From positions 992,001-1,056,000 of the forward strand of contig NZ_JAVDYG010000001.1 of assembly GCF_031458325.1 (NCBI RefSeq): a DNA stretch of 64,000 nt, written 5' to 3'. This document shows, piece after piece, positions 45,167 through 54,039 of this stretch (position 1 is its first letter; each line of letters begins with the position of its first letter). Source of the stretch: Nocardioides marmoribigeumensis. Its GTDB lineage: Bacteria > Actinomycetota > Actinomycetes > Propionibacteriales > Nocardioidaceae. Position numbers and translations under genes: made by a program. Below the pieces are notes generated by a model. That model was not told the DNA's origin and ran no database searches. It worked only from the letters and a program-made list of their open reading frames with translations.

Positions 45167-46038
45167 CGGTCGAAGACGAGGTAGTGCAGCATCAGCCAGA
45201 TCGGCGCCGCGGTGGCGAGCAGGGAGTCGAGCCGGTCCATCAGGCCGCCGTGCCCGGGGATGATCTGCGACATGTCCTTGATGCCGAGGTCACGCTTCAT
45301 CACCGACTCGCAGAGGTCGCCCAGGGTGGCCATCACGACCGTGACCAGGCCGAGCAGGACCCCGACCCACCAGCGGCCGTCGAGCAGGAGGACGACGAGC
45401 GCGGTGCCGCCCGCGACGCAGGAGACCGTCGACCCGGCGAAGCCCTCCCACGACTTCTTGGGGCTGATCACCGGGGCCATCGGGTGCTTGCCGAACAGCA
45501 CGCCCGCGGCGTACCCCCCGATGTCGGAGCAGATCGTGACGCCGATGAAGGTGCAGATCGCGCCCACGCCGTCGTCGGAGATGCCGCCACCGATGCGGTC
45601 GCCCTCGGCGAGCAGCAGCGCCACGAACGAGCCGAGGAACGGCACGTAGACCAGCGCGAGGATCGAGGCCGACGCGTCGCGGACGTAGCCGTCGACCCCC
45701 CGGCGCAGCAGCCACAGCATCGTGGAGAGCGCGGTGACCGCGGTGGCGGTCACCAGGGCCGGGGCGCCGTAGAGGTAGGCGACCACCACCATGACGACGC
45801 CGCCCAGCATCAACGGCTCCTGGGGCAGGTTGATCGCCTTGGCGCGGAAGCCCTGGTCGAGCTCCCAGACCGCCACGACGACGGCGGCGACCACGATCAC
45901 CATGAACAGCGCCTTCTCGAAGGCGAGGGAGGCGAGGATCAGGGCGATGAGCACCACGGCCGACCCGACCGCGGCCGGCAGGTTGCGCCCGGCACGGCTC
46001 GCCTTCGGAGCGGGGGTGGTCTCGGGGGGTGTCGCCAT
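45163..46038 (-). CDS. cdsA: Phosphatidate cytidylyltransferase
   Basis: It makes CDP-diacylglycerol from phosphatidic acid and CTP in the cytoplasmic membrane. The 291-aa product has about eight membrane spans, and the family signature appears as [12 protein letters not shown] and then [20 protein letters not shown], ending [13 protein letters not shown]. It lies 24 nt after frr and overlaps rlmN by 4 nt, as in many actinobacteria. Confidence 0.96.
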   Translation of the reverse strand: MATPPETTPAPKASRAGRNLPAAVGSAVVLIALILASLAFEKALFMVIVVAAVVVAVWELDQGFRAKAINLPQEPLMLGGVVMVVVAYLYGAPALVTATAVTALSTMLWLLRRGVDGYVRDASASILALVYVPFLGSFVALLLAEGDRIGGGISDDGVGAICTFIGVTICSDIGGYAAGVLFGKHPMAPVISPKKSWEGFAGSTVSCVAGGTALVVLLLDGRWWVGVLLGLVTVVMATLGDLCESVMKRDLGIKDMSQIIPGHGGLMDRLDSLLATAAPIWLMLHYLVFDR

Positions 46039-46062
46039 GTGAGGTGGGGCCGCTCGGAGGTC

Positions 46063-46620
46063 TCAGACCTCGAGCAGCTCGGCCTCCTTGTGCTTGAGCA
46101 TCTCGTCGATGTGGTCGGTGTGCTGCTTGGTCATCCCGTCGAGCCGCTTCTCCGCGCCGGCCACGTCGTCCTTGCCGACCTCGCCGTCCTTCTCGAGCTT
46201 GTCCAGGGTCTGCTTGGCGTGGCGGCGGATGTTGCGGATCGCGACCCGGCCCTCCTCGGCCTTGGTCTTGGCCATCTTGATGTAGTCCTTGCGGCGCTCC
46301 TCGGTGAGCTCGGGCAGGACCACCCGGATGGTGCGACCGTCGTCGGTCGGGTTGACGCCGAGGTCGGAGTCGCGGATGGCGCGCTCGATCGCGCCCATCG
46401 AGCCCTGGTCGTAGGGGCTGATGATGATCACGCGCGCCTCGGGGGCGGTGAAGGAGGCCAGCTGCTGCAGCGGGGTCGGGGTGCCGTAGTACTCCGCGGT
46501 GAGCTTGTGGAACATCGACGGGTTGGCCCGGCCGGTGCGGATGGCGGCGAAGTCCTCGCGCGTGACTGCGACCGCCTTGTCCATCTTGTCCGCGGCCTCG
46601 TTCAGGGTCTCGTTGATCAC
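46063..46620 (-). CDS. frr: Ribosome recycling factor
   Basis: It splits post-termination ribosomes with EF-G. The 185-aa product is full length and begins INETLNEAADKMDKAV, with RTGRANPSMFHKL and the conserved LPELTEERRKDYIKMAK. It starts with GTG. It follows pyrH by 44 nt in the standard tsf-pyrH-frr order. I see nothing unusual. Confidence 0.97.
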   Translation of the reverse strand: MINETLNEAADKMDKAVAVTREDFAAIRTGRANPSMFHKLTAEYYGTPTPLQQLASFTAPEARVIIISPYDQGSMGAIERAIRDSDLGVNPTDDGRTIRVVLPELTEERRKDYIKMAKTKAEEGRVAIRNIRRHAKQTLDKLEKDGEVGKDDVAGAEKRLDGMTKQHTDHIDEMLKHKEAELLEV

Positions 46621-46664
46621 CGTTGCTCCTCGTTGCTCTCTTCTGGTCCTGAGTGGGCGCTGGG

Positions 46665-47384
46665 TCAGCCGTCGCGCGAGATGGTCGTGCCGATCTTCTC
46701 ACCCGCGACGACGCGGGCGATGTTGCCTTCGACCGACAGGTTGAACACGATCATGTCGATGTCGTTGTCGCGGCACAGGCTGGCGGAGGTGGCGTCGGCG
46801 ACCTTGAGGCCGCGGGTCAGGAACTCGTCGTAGCTGAGCCGGTCGAACTTCACCGCGTCGCTGTCGAGGTTGGGGTCGGCGTCGTAGACCCCGTCCACGC
46901 CCTGCTTGCCCATGAGGATGACCTCGGCGTGCACCTCGAGCGCGCGCTGCGCGGCGACGGTGTCGGTGGAGAAGTAGGGCATGCCCGCACCGGCGCCGAA
47001 GATGACGACCCGGCCCTTCTCCAGGTGGCGGATCGCGCGGCGCGGGATGTAGGGCTCGGCGACCTGCCCCATCGTGATCGCGCTCTGCACGCGGGTCTCC
47101 ACGCCCTCCTTCTCCAGGAAGTCCTGGAGGGCCAGGCAGTTCATCACCGTGCCGAGCATGCCCATGTAGTCGGCGCGGGAGCGGTCCATGCCGGACTTCT
47201 GCAGCTCGGCCCCGCGGAAGAAGTTGCCGCCGCCGACGACGATGGCGACCTGGGTGCCCCGGCGCACGACCTCGGCGATCTCGCGGGCCAGGCCGCGGAC
47301 CACCAGGGGGTCGACGCCGACGCTGCCGCCGCCGAAGACCTCGCCGGAGAGCTTGAGCAGCACCCGTTGGTAGGAGTCGGTCAC
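46665..47384 (-). CDS. pyrH: Uridylate kinase
   Basis: It phosphorylates UMP to UDP and is allosterically regulated by GTP and UTP in bacteria. The 239-aa product begins [19 protein letters not shown], with [12 protein letters not shown] and the acidic pocket [21 protein letters not shown]. The GTG at 47384 follows AGAGGG; the frame is open further upstream but without homology. A 147-nt gap separates it from tsf and holds a terminator hairpin and a palindrome at a possible promoter. Confidence 0.96.
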   Translation of the reverse strand: MTDSYQRVLLKLSGEVFGGGSVGVDPLVVRGLAREIAEVVRRGTQVAIVVGGGNFFRGAELQKSGMDRSRADYMGMLGTVMNCLALQDFLEKEGVETRVQSAITMGQVAEPYIPRRAIRHLEKGRVVIFGAGAGMPYFSTDTVAAQRALEVHAEVILMGKQGVDGVYDADPNLDSDAVKFDRLSYDEFLTRGLKVADATSASLCRDNDIDMIVFNLSVEGNIARVVAGEKIGTTISRDG

Positions 47385-47429
47385 GTCTTTTCCCTCTCCG
47401 GTGGTCGAGCTCGTCCAGGTCAGACGGAA

Positions 47430-47467
47430 GGCCGGTCGGTGGTGCTCGTGGGCTCCACCAACCGGCC
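47430..47467 (-). terminator. Hairpin terminator after tsf
   Basis: The arms 47430-47442 and 47455-47467 (GGCCGGTCGGTGG with one wobble) form a 13-bp stem with a 12-nt loop, followed on the transcribed strand by TTCC. It lies about 65 nt past the tsf stop and 46 nt before the pyrH start, so it may also act in the pyrH leader. Confidence 0.6.
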
Positions 47468-47490
47468 TCCTGTACGTCGTCGGTCCTTGC

Positions 47491-47511
47491 ACCCTACCGT
47501 CGTACGACGGT
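47491..47511 (-). promoter_or_regulatory. Possible pyrH -10 box overlapped by a 16-bp palindrome
   Basis: TAGGGT on the minus strand (47496-47491) resembles a -10 box. Immediately upstream, ACCGTCGTACGACGGT (47496-47511) is a perfect palindrome occupying the spacer. No clear -35 is seen. The palindrome could be an operator; CGTACG is frequent in this genome, which weakens the case. Confidence 0.35.
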
Positions 47512-47531
47512 GGTGTCGGCCCCGCGGTCGG

Positions 47532-48344
47532 TCAGGCGCCGACCTCGAACCGGGCGAACCGCTTGACGGTCACACCGGCCTCGTCGAGCACCTTCTTGAC
47601 GCTCTTCTTGCTGTCGGTCACCGACGGCTGGTCGAGCAGCGCGACGTCCTTGAAGAAGCCGTTGAGCCGGCCCTCGACGATCTTGGGCAGCGCGCCCTCG
47701 GGCTTGCCCTCCTCGCGAGCGGTCGCCTCGGCGATCTCGCGCTCCTTGGCCACGACGTCCTCGGGGACCTCGTCGCGGGAGACGTAGATCGGCCGCATCG
47801 CGGCGATCTGCATCGCGGCGGCACGCGCGGCGTCGGAGTCCGCGCCGTCGTACTCGACCAGGACGCCGACGGTCGGGGGCAGGTCCGCGGCGCGACGGTG
47901 CATGTAGACGACCGTCGACCCGTCGAAGTAGGCCACGCGGCCGAGCTCGATCTTCTCGCCGATCTTGACCGCGAGCGCCTCGACGGCCTCGCCGACCGTG
48001 CCCTCACCGAGGGAGACGGCCTTGAGCGACTCGGCGTCGCCGGCGCCCTGGGCGTCGGCGGCCTCGGCGATCTGCTGAGCGGTGCTGACGAACTCGTCGT
48101 TCTTGGCCACGAAGTCGGTCTCGCTGTTGAGCTCGACCAGCGCGCCGCCGGCGGTGGCGACGAGGCCGGCCTTGGCCTCGCGCTCCTCGCCGCGCTTCTT
48201 CATCTTGTCCATGCCCTTGATGCGGAGGATCTCGGCGGCGGACTCGAAGTCGCCGTCGGCCTCGGTCAGGGCCTTCTTGCAGTCCATCATCCCGGCGCCG
48301 GTCTGGTCGCGGAGCCGCTTGACGTCAGCAGCGGTGAAGCTCAT
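47532..48344 (-). CDS. tsf: Elongation factor Ts
   Basis: The nucleotide-exchange factor for EF-Tu. The 270-aa product begins [26 protein letters not shown], the conserved N-terminal module, with the second signature [13 protein letters not shown] near residue 75. The length is normal. It follows rpsB after 81 nt containing a strong hairpin. Confidence 0.97.
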   Translation of the reverse strand: MSFTAADVKRLRDQTGAGMMDCKKALTEADGDFESAAEILRIKGMDKMKKRGEEREAKAGLVATAGGALVELNSETDFVAKNDEFVSTAQQIAEAADAQGAGDAESLKAVSLGEGTVGEAVEALAVKIGEKIELGRVAYFDGSTVVYMHRRAADLPPTVGVLVEYDGADSDAARAAAMQIAAMRPIYVSRDEVPEDVVAKEREIAEATAREEGKPEGALPKIVEGRLNGFFKDVALLDQPSVTDSKKSVKKVLDEAGVTVKRFARFEVGA

Positions 48345-48373
48345 GGAAGTTCCTTCTCAATGCCTCGGAGGGG

Positions 48374-48403
48374 CGACGGTGGGCCCGGTCGGGCCCACCG
48401 TCG
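48374..48403 (-). terminator. rpsB-tsf intercistronic hairpin
   Basis: CGACGGTGGGCCC (48374-48386) and its exact inverse (48391-48403) form a 13-bp stem with a GGTC loop, 22 nt after the rpsB stop and 29 nt before the tsf start. It probably attenuates read-through from rpsB into tsf. There is no T-run. Confidence 0.75.
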
Positions 48404-48425
48404 ATGGGGCTGGGTGAGCCGGGGC

Positions 48426-49478
48426 TCAGGCCTGCTCGGCGGGCTGCTCGGCAGCCTCGGCGGCGGGGGCCTCGTCCGCACCGGACTCAGCGGCGGGGGC
48501 CTCGGCAGGGGTCTCCGCAGGGGTCTCCGCAGGGGCGTCCGCAGCGGCCTCCGCAGGGGCCTCGGCCGCAGGCGCGGCGCCCTCGGCGGGAGCGGCCGGC
48601 TCCTCGGTGCCCTCGGAGGACGCACCGGTCGCCTCGGCGGCCGGGGTCTCCTCGGTCGCGGCGTCGCCACCGGTCGCCTTGACGGCGGCCTCGTCGGCGC
48701 TGCCCGAGAGCAGCTCGCGCTCCCAGTCGGCCATCGGCTCGTCGGCGGCCAGCTCGGCGCCGGTCTCGGCGTCGCCGCCCTGCACGCCTGAGCGCGACAT
48801 CAGGCCGTCGGCGACCGCGTCGGCGACGACGCGGGTCAGCAGCGCGACCGCGCGGATGGCGTCGTCGTTGCCCGGGATCGGGAAGTCGACCTCGTCGGGG
48901 TCGCAGTTGGTGTCGAGGATGCCGATGATCGGGATGCGCAGCTTGCGCGCCTCCTCGACCGCCAGGTGCTCCTTCTTGGTGTCGACGATCCACACCGCGG
49001 CGGGGGTCCGGCTCATCTCACGGATGCCGCCGAGGGTCTTGTCGAGCTTGTCGCGCTCCCGCTTCATCTGCAGGAGCTCCTTCTTGGTGCGACCGGAGCC
49101 GGCCACGTCCTCGAAGTCGACCTCGTCGAGCTCCTTGAGCCGGTTGATCCGGTTGTGCACGGTCTGGAAGTTGGTGAGCATGCCGCCCAGCCAGCGCTGG
49201 TTGACGTAGGGCATGCCGACGCGGGTGGCCTGCTCGGCGATGGCCTCCTGGGCCTGCTTCTTGGTGCCCACGAACATCACCGTGCCGCCGCGGGCGACGG
49301 TCTCCTTGATGTAGGCGTAGGCGCGGTCGATGTAGGCCAGCGACTGCTGCAGGTCGATGATGTAGATGCCATTGCGCTCGGTCATGATGAAGCGCTTCAT
49401 CTTGGGGTTCCAGCGACGGGTCTGGTGCCCGAAGTGGACGCCGCTCTCGAGGAGCTGGCGCATGGTGACGACGGCCAT
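48426..49478 (-). CDS. rpsB: 30S ribosomal protein S2 with long acidic tail
   Basis: The 350-aa product has a complete uS2 domain ([22 protein letters not shown] to about residue 240, including [12 protein letters not shown] and [17 protein letters not shown]). The remaining 110 or so residues are rich in Ala, Glu and Pro, with repeats such as [10 protein letters not shown]. Tails occur in actinobacterial S2 but this one is long. The ATG at 49478 has AAGGAGAG upstream and is the family start. It is first in rpsB-tsf; a possible promoter lies at 49721-49750. Confidence 0.96.
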   Translation of the reverse strand: MAVVTMRQLLESGVHFGHQTRRWNPKMKRFIMTERNGIYIIDLQQSLAYIDRAYAYIKETVARGGTVMFVGTKKQAQEAIAEQATRVGMPYVNQRWLGGMLTNFQTVHNRINRLKELDEVDFEDVAGSGRTKKELLQMKRERDKLDKTLGGIREMSRTPAAVWIVDTKKEHLAVEEARKLRIPIIGILDTNCDPDEVDFPIPGNDDAIRAVALLTRVVADAVADGLMSRSGVQGGDAETGAELAADEPMADWERELLSGSADEAAVKATGGDAATEETPAAEATGASSEGTEEPAAPAEGAAPAAEAPAEAAADAPAETPAETPAEAPAAESGADEAPAAEAAEQPAEQA

Positions 49479-49849
49479 GGGCGGTCGACTCTCCTTGTGC
49501 TCGCGGCTCGGCGCGCTGCCAGCCTCGGGGCTGGAGCGGTCCGGCGCCTGTCTCGGTTGTCGTGGCCCGCGTGTGCGGCCCACCCTGACGCCCGGCGAGG
49601 ACCCCACCTGGTCCCCTGGCGGGGACCGGACCGAGGTGTCCTGCCCGCGGGCCCCGAGGGGCGCTGTGCGGTTGGACGGGCGTGCGATAGTCGATCTGCT
49701 TGCGCGGATCGCCACCGGTCATCCTACGGCAGCCGACCCGCTGGTCCTAACCGAGCCGGGTCCTCTCCACAGGGCCGCTGAGGGCGCGGCCGTCCACGGT
49801 CCACCGCGCTCCCGGCCCACCGCCTGCTCCCCGGCCGCAGGCTGGCCGC
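49479..49849. other. 371-nt divergent space between rpsB and the M23 gene
   Basis: There is no gene that I can support. It holds the rpsB ribosome-binding site, a long rpsB leader (about 235 nt if the promoter at 49721-49750 is right) with several short GC-rich stems, and the start region of the divergent M23 gene. Long open frames crossing it are shadows extending from rpsB. No tRNA-like fold was seen. Confidence 0.6.
49721..49750 (-). promoter_or_regulatory. Possible rpsB-tsf promoter
   Basis: On the minus strand TTAGGA (49750-49745) and TAGGAT (49726-49721) are separated by 18 nt. Transcription would start near 49714. The -10 is good and the -35 is fair. Confidence 0.45.
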
Positions 49850-50452
49850 ATGCGACGCCCCCTCCAGCTCCTCCTCGTGCTCCTGGCCCTGCTCCTCGCC
49901 GGCGCCCTGCTGCGCCCGGCGGCGGCGATGCCCGACCAGGCGGTGCGGGCCCCCGCGTCGCTCCCCCGGGCCCCGGGCGGCCCGGGCGGTCTGGTCGCGG
50001 GACCGGCGCTCACCCGTGTCCTGCCGCTCGCCCCCACCCGCGCGCGAGGCGCCTGGCCGCTGGACCCCCGGCCCGAGGTGGTGCGCGGGTTCGACCCGCC
50101 TGAAGTCACCTACGGCGCGGGCCACCGGGGCGTCGACCTGCACGCACGGGTCGGGCAGCAGGTCCGGACCGCGCTGGCCGGTGAGGTGAGCTTCGCCGGC
50201 CGGCTGGCCGGGCGCGGGGTCGTGGTGGTCTCGCACGGGGCCACCCGGACGACGTACGAACCGGTGACGGCGAGCGTGCACCGCGGCGACCACGTGGACA
50301 CCGGGCAGTCGATCGGGACGCTGCAGTGGTCGGGCAGCCACTGCCTGCCGCTGGCCTGCCTGCACTGGGGACTCCGGCGCGGGGACACCTACCTCGACCC
50401 GCTCACCCTGGTCGGGGGTGGTCCGCAGCCGGTGCGGCTCTATCCCTGGTGA
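49850..50452 (+). CDS. Secreted M23 (LytM-like) peptidase
   Basis: A 200-aa exported protein with a signal peptide of about 26 residues (LQLLLVLLALLLAGALL). The M23 domain covers about 85-190. It has GHRGVDLHA with the first His and Asp, and CLHWGLRRG with the last His; the HxH motif is reduced to a single clear His (LHWG is the usual LHFG position), while the His in VVVSHG aids the site. It probably cuts peptidoglycan cross-links or is a degenerate activator. An M23 gene beside rpsB is common in actinobacteria. The next gene starts 66 nt downstream. Confidence 0.88.
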   Translation: MRRPLQLLLVLLALLLAGALLRPAAAMPDQAVRAPASLPRAPGGPGGLVAGPALTRVLPLAPTRARGAWPLDPRPEVVRGFDPPEVTYGAGHRGVDLHARVGQQVRTALAGEVSFAGRLAGRGVVVVSHGATRTTYEPVTASVHRGDHVDTGQSIGTLQWSGSHCLPLACLHWGLRRGDTYLDPLTLVGGGPQPVRLYPW

Positions 50453-50518
50453 CGCGGACGGAACGCGAACCTGACTCAGCACTGCGTGACCCGGTGGCCA
50501 CGGGGTCGTTGGTGGGGC

Positions 50519-52924
50519 ATGCGAAAGCGTCTGCTGCTCAGGCTCGTCCTCGCCCTGGGCCTCTCCGCCTCCGTCGTGTCCCCCGCGGTGGGGAGCCCGC
50601 AGGAGGGCTATACCCGGCCCCACGTCGGCAACGGCAACGTGCCGGCCGGGTGCATCGTCGACCGCGACCCGATCAACCCCGACAACCACTGCTACCACAT
50701 GAAGGTCGGGCTCAACGCGCTCGATTCGCCCAAGGTCGACGTCGACGTCCTCATCCCGGTCTCCCCCGCCGCCGAGCGTGACCTCCGGGTGGCCACCCAG
50801 GCGGTGCAGATGTGGGACGACGGCCTGCACTACCTCGCGCGTCAGATGCGTCTGGCCTGGCTGGCGCGCGGGTTCGACATGAACGTCCGCACCCACGACG
50901 TGGTGATGAACCCCGACGGCTCGCTGCAGGACCCTCTCAAGCTGGTCGATCCCGAGATCGTGGTGGTCGTGTCCAACCCCGCCGGCGGCATCGGGATCGG
51001 CATCGACCCGTCGTACTTCGCCGGCGAGCTCGGCATCGTCGACGACAGCGGCGTGCCCTGCGCCCCCGTCGAGAACCCGTTCAGCATGAAGGCGTGGAAG
51101 GCCAAGCCCGGCTTCGAGCAGCACGGCGGCGAGCCGGGCGGCATCTACGTCGAGGACTGCGGCGGCGGTGTGGGCGGCAACGTCTGCTTCGCGGTCAACG
51201 GCGCGGTCGACCCGGTGACCGGCGCCAGCGACTTCTTCCCGCTGTTCGACCTGGTGAGCCACGAGTTCGGCCACTGCCTGACGCTGGGCCACGTGGGCGA
51301 CGGCGCCGACGGACCGTGGGGGCCGACGCCCACGAACGACATCATGGCCTACAGCACCGACCCGCCCCTGATCAACAAGTGTGTCTCCTCGCTCGACGTC
51401 GAGGGCTTCGCGCTGCGGATGAGCAAGTACCTCGACGTCAACGGCGACCGCACGGTCGACCGGGACGACCTGATCAGGCCCAACGACGTCAAGGGCGACG
51501 GGGCGAACTCGTTCCAGGTGCAGCATCCCGCCGACCACACCTACGCCTCCTCGACCGGGGACCCCGGTGACTGCCCGCAACCCGACCTGAGCCTCACCCC
51601 GCTGGCCGAGGGCGACTTCATGCCCGAGCCCCGGGCGACCACCCGCCCGCAGCTGCGCCTGCGTGCGGTCTCGGCCGCCCGCGGCCGCCTCCGCGTCGCG
51701 GGCACCGCGGTGCGGGTGCCGCTGGCCGAGCAGCCCACGGCCCGGTCGGCCTCGCTGGCCGACGCCTCGGGCGACGCCCACTCCCCCGTCACCGACCTGC
51801 AGGGTCTCAGGGTCAAGGTGACCCGGACGGCCGTCGAGGCCACGATGAAGGTCGGCCAGGTGTGGCCGGTCACCCAGGGCACGTCGCTGGTGGCCTACAG
51901 CCTCACGATCGACGGACGCCGTCTGGACTCGTTCATCCCGACCGGGAGCAGCGACGGCAAGGTGATGGTGCTCGACAACGGCACGGGCTACCCGCTCCCG
52001 GCCGGCACGGCGCGGTGGGACACCACGGCCAACACCGTGACGTTCAAGGTGCGCCGCGACTACCTCGCCGACCAGCAGGTCCGGGCGCCCTACAACGTCT
52101 ACGCCGTCACCGGCTACCACACCCGCACCAACGACTGGGTGGCCAACGACGACCTGGCGCCCGACAAGGTGGACCTCGACCTCGCCGCCCCGGCGATGGG
52201 TCCGGAGACCCGTGACGCCCCGGTCGCCTCCCGCGTGCGGACCGTGACCTCCAAGGCGGGCTCGGGCTCGTTCACCCCGGCCGACTCGACCCTCGGCGTC
52301 GGGCTGGTCAGCGCCGTCGACAGCCGCGACTACGTCCGGGTGCCCGTCGAGGAGCAGTCCTCGGCCCTGGTCACCCTGCGGTGGAACGGCGACGCCAGCA
52401 TGGGCCTCACCGTCGGCGGCGGCTCCTCGCAGAAGCCGGTGGCGACCAAGGAGGCCAACACTCTCAAGGTCCTTGTGCCCTGGGCCCGCCGCGACCTCAC
52501 GGTCACCGTCGACCCGCAGGAGGTCCTCGACCCGACCGACTACACGCTCACGGTCACCCGCACCACGGTCGTCGCCGACCGAGACCGGGACCACGTGCCC
52601 GACGTGGCGGACGGCTGCCCTCGCGCCAAGGGCCCGAGCGCCGGCGCCGGGTGCCCCGACACCGACCGGGACTCGGTCTTCGACAAGGACGACGCCTGCC
52701 CACGCGTGGCCGGCATCGGCGCGAGCGGGTGCCCGACCCGACGGGGCGAGAAGGTCGTCGCGCTGGTCGACGGCAGGCGGGTCGCCGCGCGCAGCGTGAT
52801 GACCCGGCACGGCGGCTACGGCTTCGTCCTGAGGTCCGCGGTCGCCCGCGGGCGTCACCGGCTCGTGGTCAGGTGGGTCGACGACGGCAGGGTGGTCGCG
52901 CGCGTCTCGCGCTCGATCGGCTGA
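50519..52924 (+). CDS. Secreted metzincin metalloprotease with Ca-binding TSP3-like repeats
   Basis: An 801-aa exported protein. A signal peptide covers about residues 1-25. The catalytic domain has HEFGHCLTLGH, with His248, Glu249, His252 and His258 forming a full metzincin zinc site, and NDIMAYS as the Met-turn. A beta-rich region spans about 370-680. Near the C-terminus are two aspartate-rich units (DRDRDHVPDVADGCP and DTDRDSVFDKDDACP) like thrombospondin type 3 calcium repeats, then a short beta domain. The substrate is unknown. A strong hairpin lies just after the stop. Confidence 0.87.
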   Translation: MRKRLLLRLVLALGLSASVVSPAVGSPQEGYTRPHVGNGNVPAGCIVDRDPINPDNHCYHMKVGLNALDSPKVDVDVLIPVSPAAERDLRVATQAVQMWDDGLHYLARQMRLAWLARGFDMNVRTHDVVMNPDGSLQDPLKLVDPEIVVVVSNPAGGIGIGIDPSYFAGELGIVDDSGVPCAPVENPFSMKAWKAKPGFEQHGGEPGGIYVEDCGGGVGGNVCFAVNGAVDPVTGASDFFPLFDLVSHEFGHCLTLGHVGDGADGPWGPTPTNDIMAYSTDPPLINKCVSSLDVEGFALRMSKYLDVNGDRTVDRDDLIRPNDVKGDGANSFQVQHPADHTYASSTGDPGDCPQPDLSLTPLAEGDFMPEPRATTRPQLRLRAVSAARGRLRVAGTAVRVPLAEQPTARSASLADASGDAHSPVTDLQGLRVKVTRTAVEATMKVGQVWPVTQGTSLVAYSLTIDGRRLDSFIPTGSSDGKVMVLDNGTGYPLPAGTARWDTTANTVTFKVRRDYLADQQVRAPYNVYAVTGYHTRTNDWVANDDLAPDKVDLDLAAPAMGPETRDAPVASRVRTVTSKAGSGSFTPADSTLGVGLVSAVDSRDYVRVPVEEQSSALVTLRWNGDASMGLTVGGGSSQKPVATKEANTLKVLVPWARRDLTVTVDPQEVLDPTDYTLTVTRTTVVADRDRDHVPDVADGCPRAKGPSAGAGCPDTDRDSVFDKDDACPRVAGIGASGCPTRRGEKVVALVDGRRVAARSVMTRHGGYGFVLRSAVARGRHRLVVRWVDDGRVVARVSRSIG

Positions 52925-52936
52925 CCCACGAGGACC

Positions 52937-52977
52937 GACGGGGTCGGAGCACCTGGGAGAGGTGGTCCGGCCCCGTC
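52937..52977. terminator. 17-bp hairpin between convergent protease gene and xerC
   Basis: Arms 52937-52953 and 52961-52977 pair over 17 positions with two imperfect pairs and a 7-nt loop, starting 13 nt after the protease stop. It is likely to terminate the plus strand, and possibly xerC transcripts from the other side. Confidence 0.75.
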
Positions 52978-53040
52978 GCCGCGCCCCGGACGGCAGCCGC
53001 CGCCGCGGGGCCGCCGGGCCGCCGGGCCGAGCGCCGGCGG

Positions 53041-53967
53041 TCAGGCCCTCGGGTGCGCCTGGGTGTAGGCCGACCGCAGCCGCTCGGCGGAGACGTGGGT
53101 GTAGATCTGGGTGGTGGCGAGCGAGGCGTGCCCGAGCAGCTCCTGCACGCTGCGCAGGTCGGCCCCGCCCTCGAGCAGGTGGGTCGCCGCGGTGTGGCGC
53201 AGGCCGTGGGGACCGAGGTCGGGCGCCCCGGGCACCTCGGCGAGGCGGGCGTGGACCAGCGCGCGCACCGCTCGCTGGTCGACCCGACCGCCTCTGACCC
53301 CGAGGAACAACGCCGGGCCCGAACCGCTGACCGCGAGCTCGCCGCGGGCGGCGAGCCAGTCGACCAGCGCCCGCTCGGCCGGCACCCCATAGGGGACCGT
53401 GCGCTCCTTGCGGCCCTTGCCGAACACCCGCACGACCCGCCGTCCGTGGTCGAGGTCGTCGACGTCGAGGGCGCACAGCTCCCCCACCCGGATTCCGGTG
53501 GCGTAGAGGAGCTCGAGCACCGCGAGGTCCCTCGCCCCCACGGCCCCGTCGGTCAGCGCGTGCTCCGCCGCGGCGTCGAGCAGCTGGCGCACGTCGTCGT
53601 GCCCGAGCGCGGGGGGCAGGGTGCGGTGGGCCTTGGGGCTGCCGAGCGCGGACCCGGGGTCGGCCTCGAGGCGGCCCGTGCGGTGCAGCCAGGCGGTGAA
53701 GACCCGGACCGCCGTGGCCCGGCGCGCCAGCGTCGTGCGGGAACGGCCACGGGTCTGCTGGTTGGCCAGCCAGCTGCGCAGGGTGCGCAGGTCGAGGTCG
53801 GCCAGGTCGTGCACGCCGAGGTCGGCGGCGTGGGCCAGCATCGAGCGCACGTCCCCGAGGTAGGCGCGCACCGAGTGCGCGCTCAGGTCGCGCTCGCTCA
53901 CCAGGTGGCGCCGGTAGTCCTCCAGCACCCCGGCGTGGGGCGTCTGGGGCTCGCGGTCCTCGGGCAC
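53041..53967 (-). CDS. xerC: Tyrosine recombinase XerC-type
   Basis: It resolves chromosome dimers at dif sites. The 308-aa product has the N-terminal SAM-like domain (LEDYRRHLVSERDLSAHSVRAY) and the catalytic domain with Arg in ATGIRVGELCALDV, Lys in VFGKGRKERTVP, HGLRHTAATHLLEGG and the nucleophile Tyr in TQIYTHV. Its place next to dprA and comM is the common one for actinobacterial XerC. It starts with GTG and lacks a clear ribosome-binding site. XerD cannot be strictly excluded without comparison. Confidence 0.92.
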   Translation of the reverse strand: MPEDREPQTPHAGVLEDYRRHLVSERDLSAHSVRAYLGDVRSMLAHAADLGVHDLADLDLRTLRSWLANQQTRGRSRTTLARRATAVRVFTAWLHRTGRLEADPGSALGSPKAHRTLPPALGHDDVRQLLDAAAEHALTDGAVGARDLAVLELLYATGIRVGELCALDVDDLDHGRRVVRVFGKGRKERTVPYGVPAERALVDWLAARGELAVSGSGPALFLGVRGGRVDQRAVRALVHARLAEVPGAPDLGPHGLRHTAATHLLEGGADLRSVQELLGHASLATTQIYTHVSAERLRSAYTQAHPRA

Positions 53968-54039
53968 GTCCCGAGCGTAGGCCGGGCCGGCGCCCCGGCC
54001 ATGGCGACCCGCGGCCCGCGCCGGGGACGTGGTCGCCGG

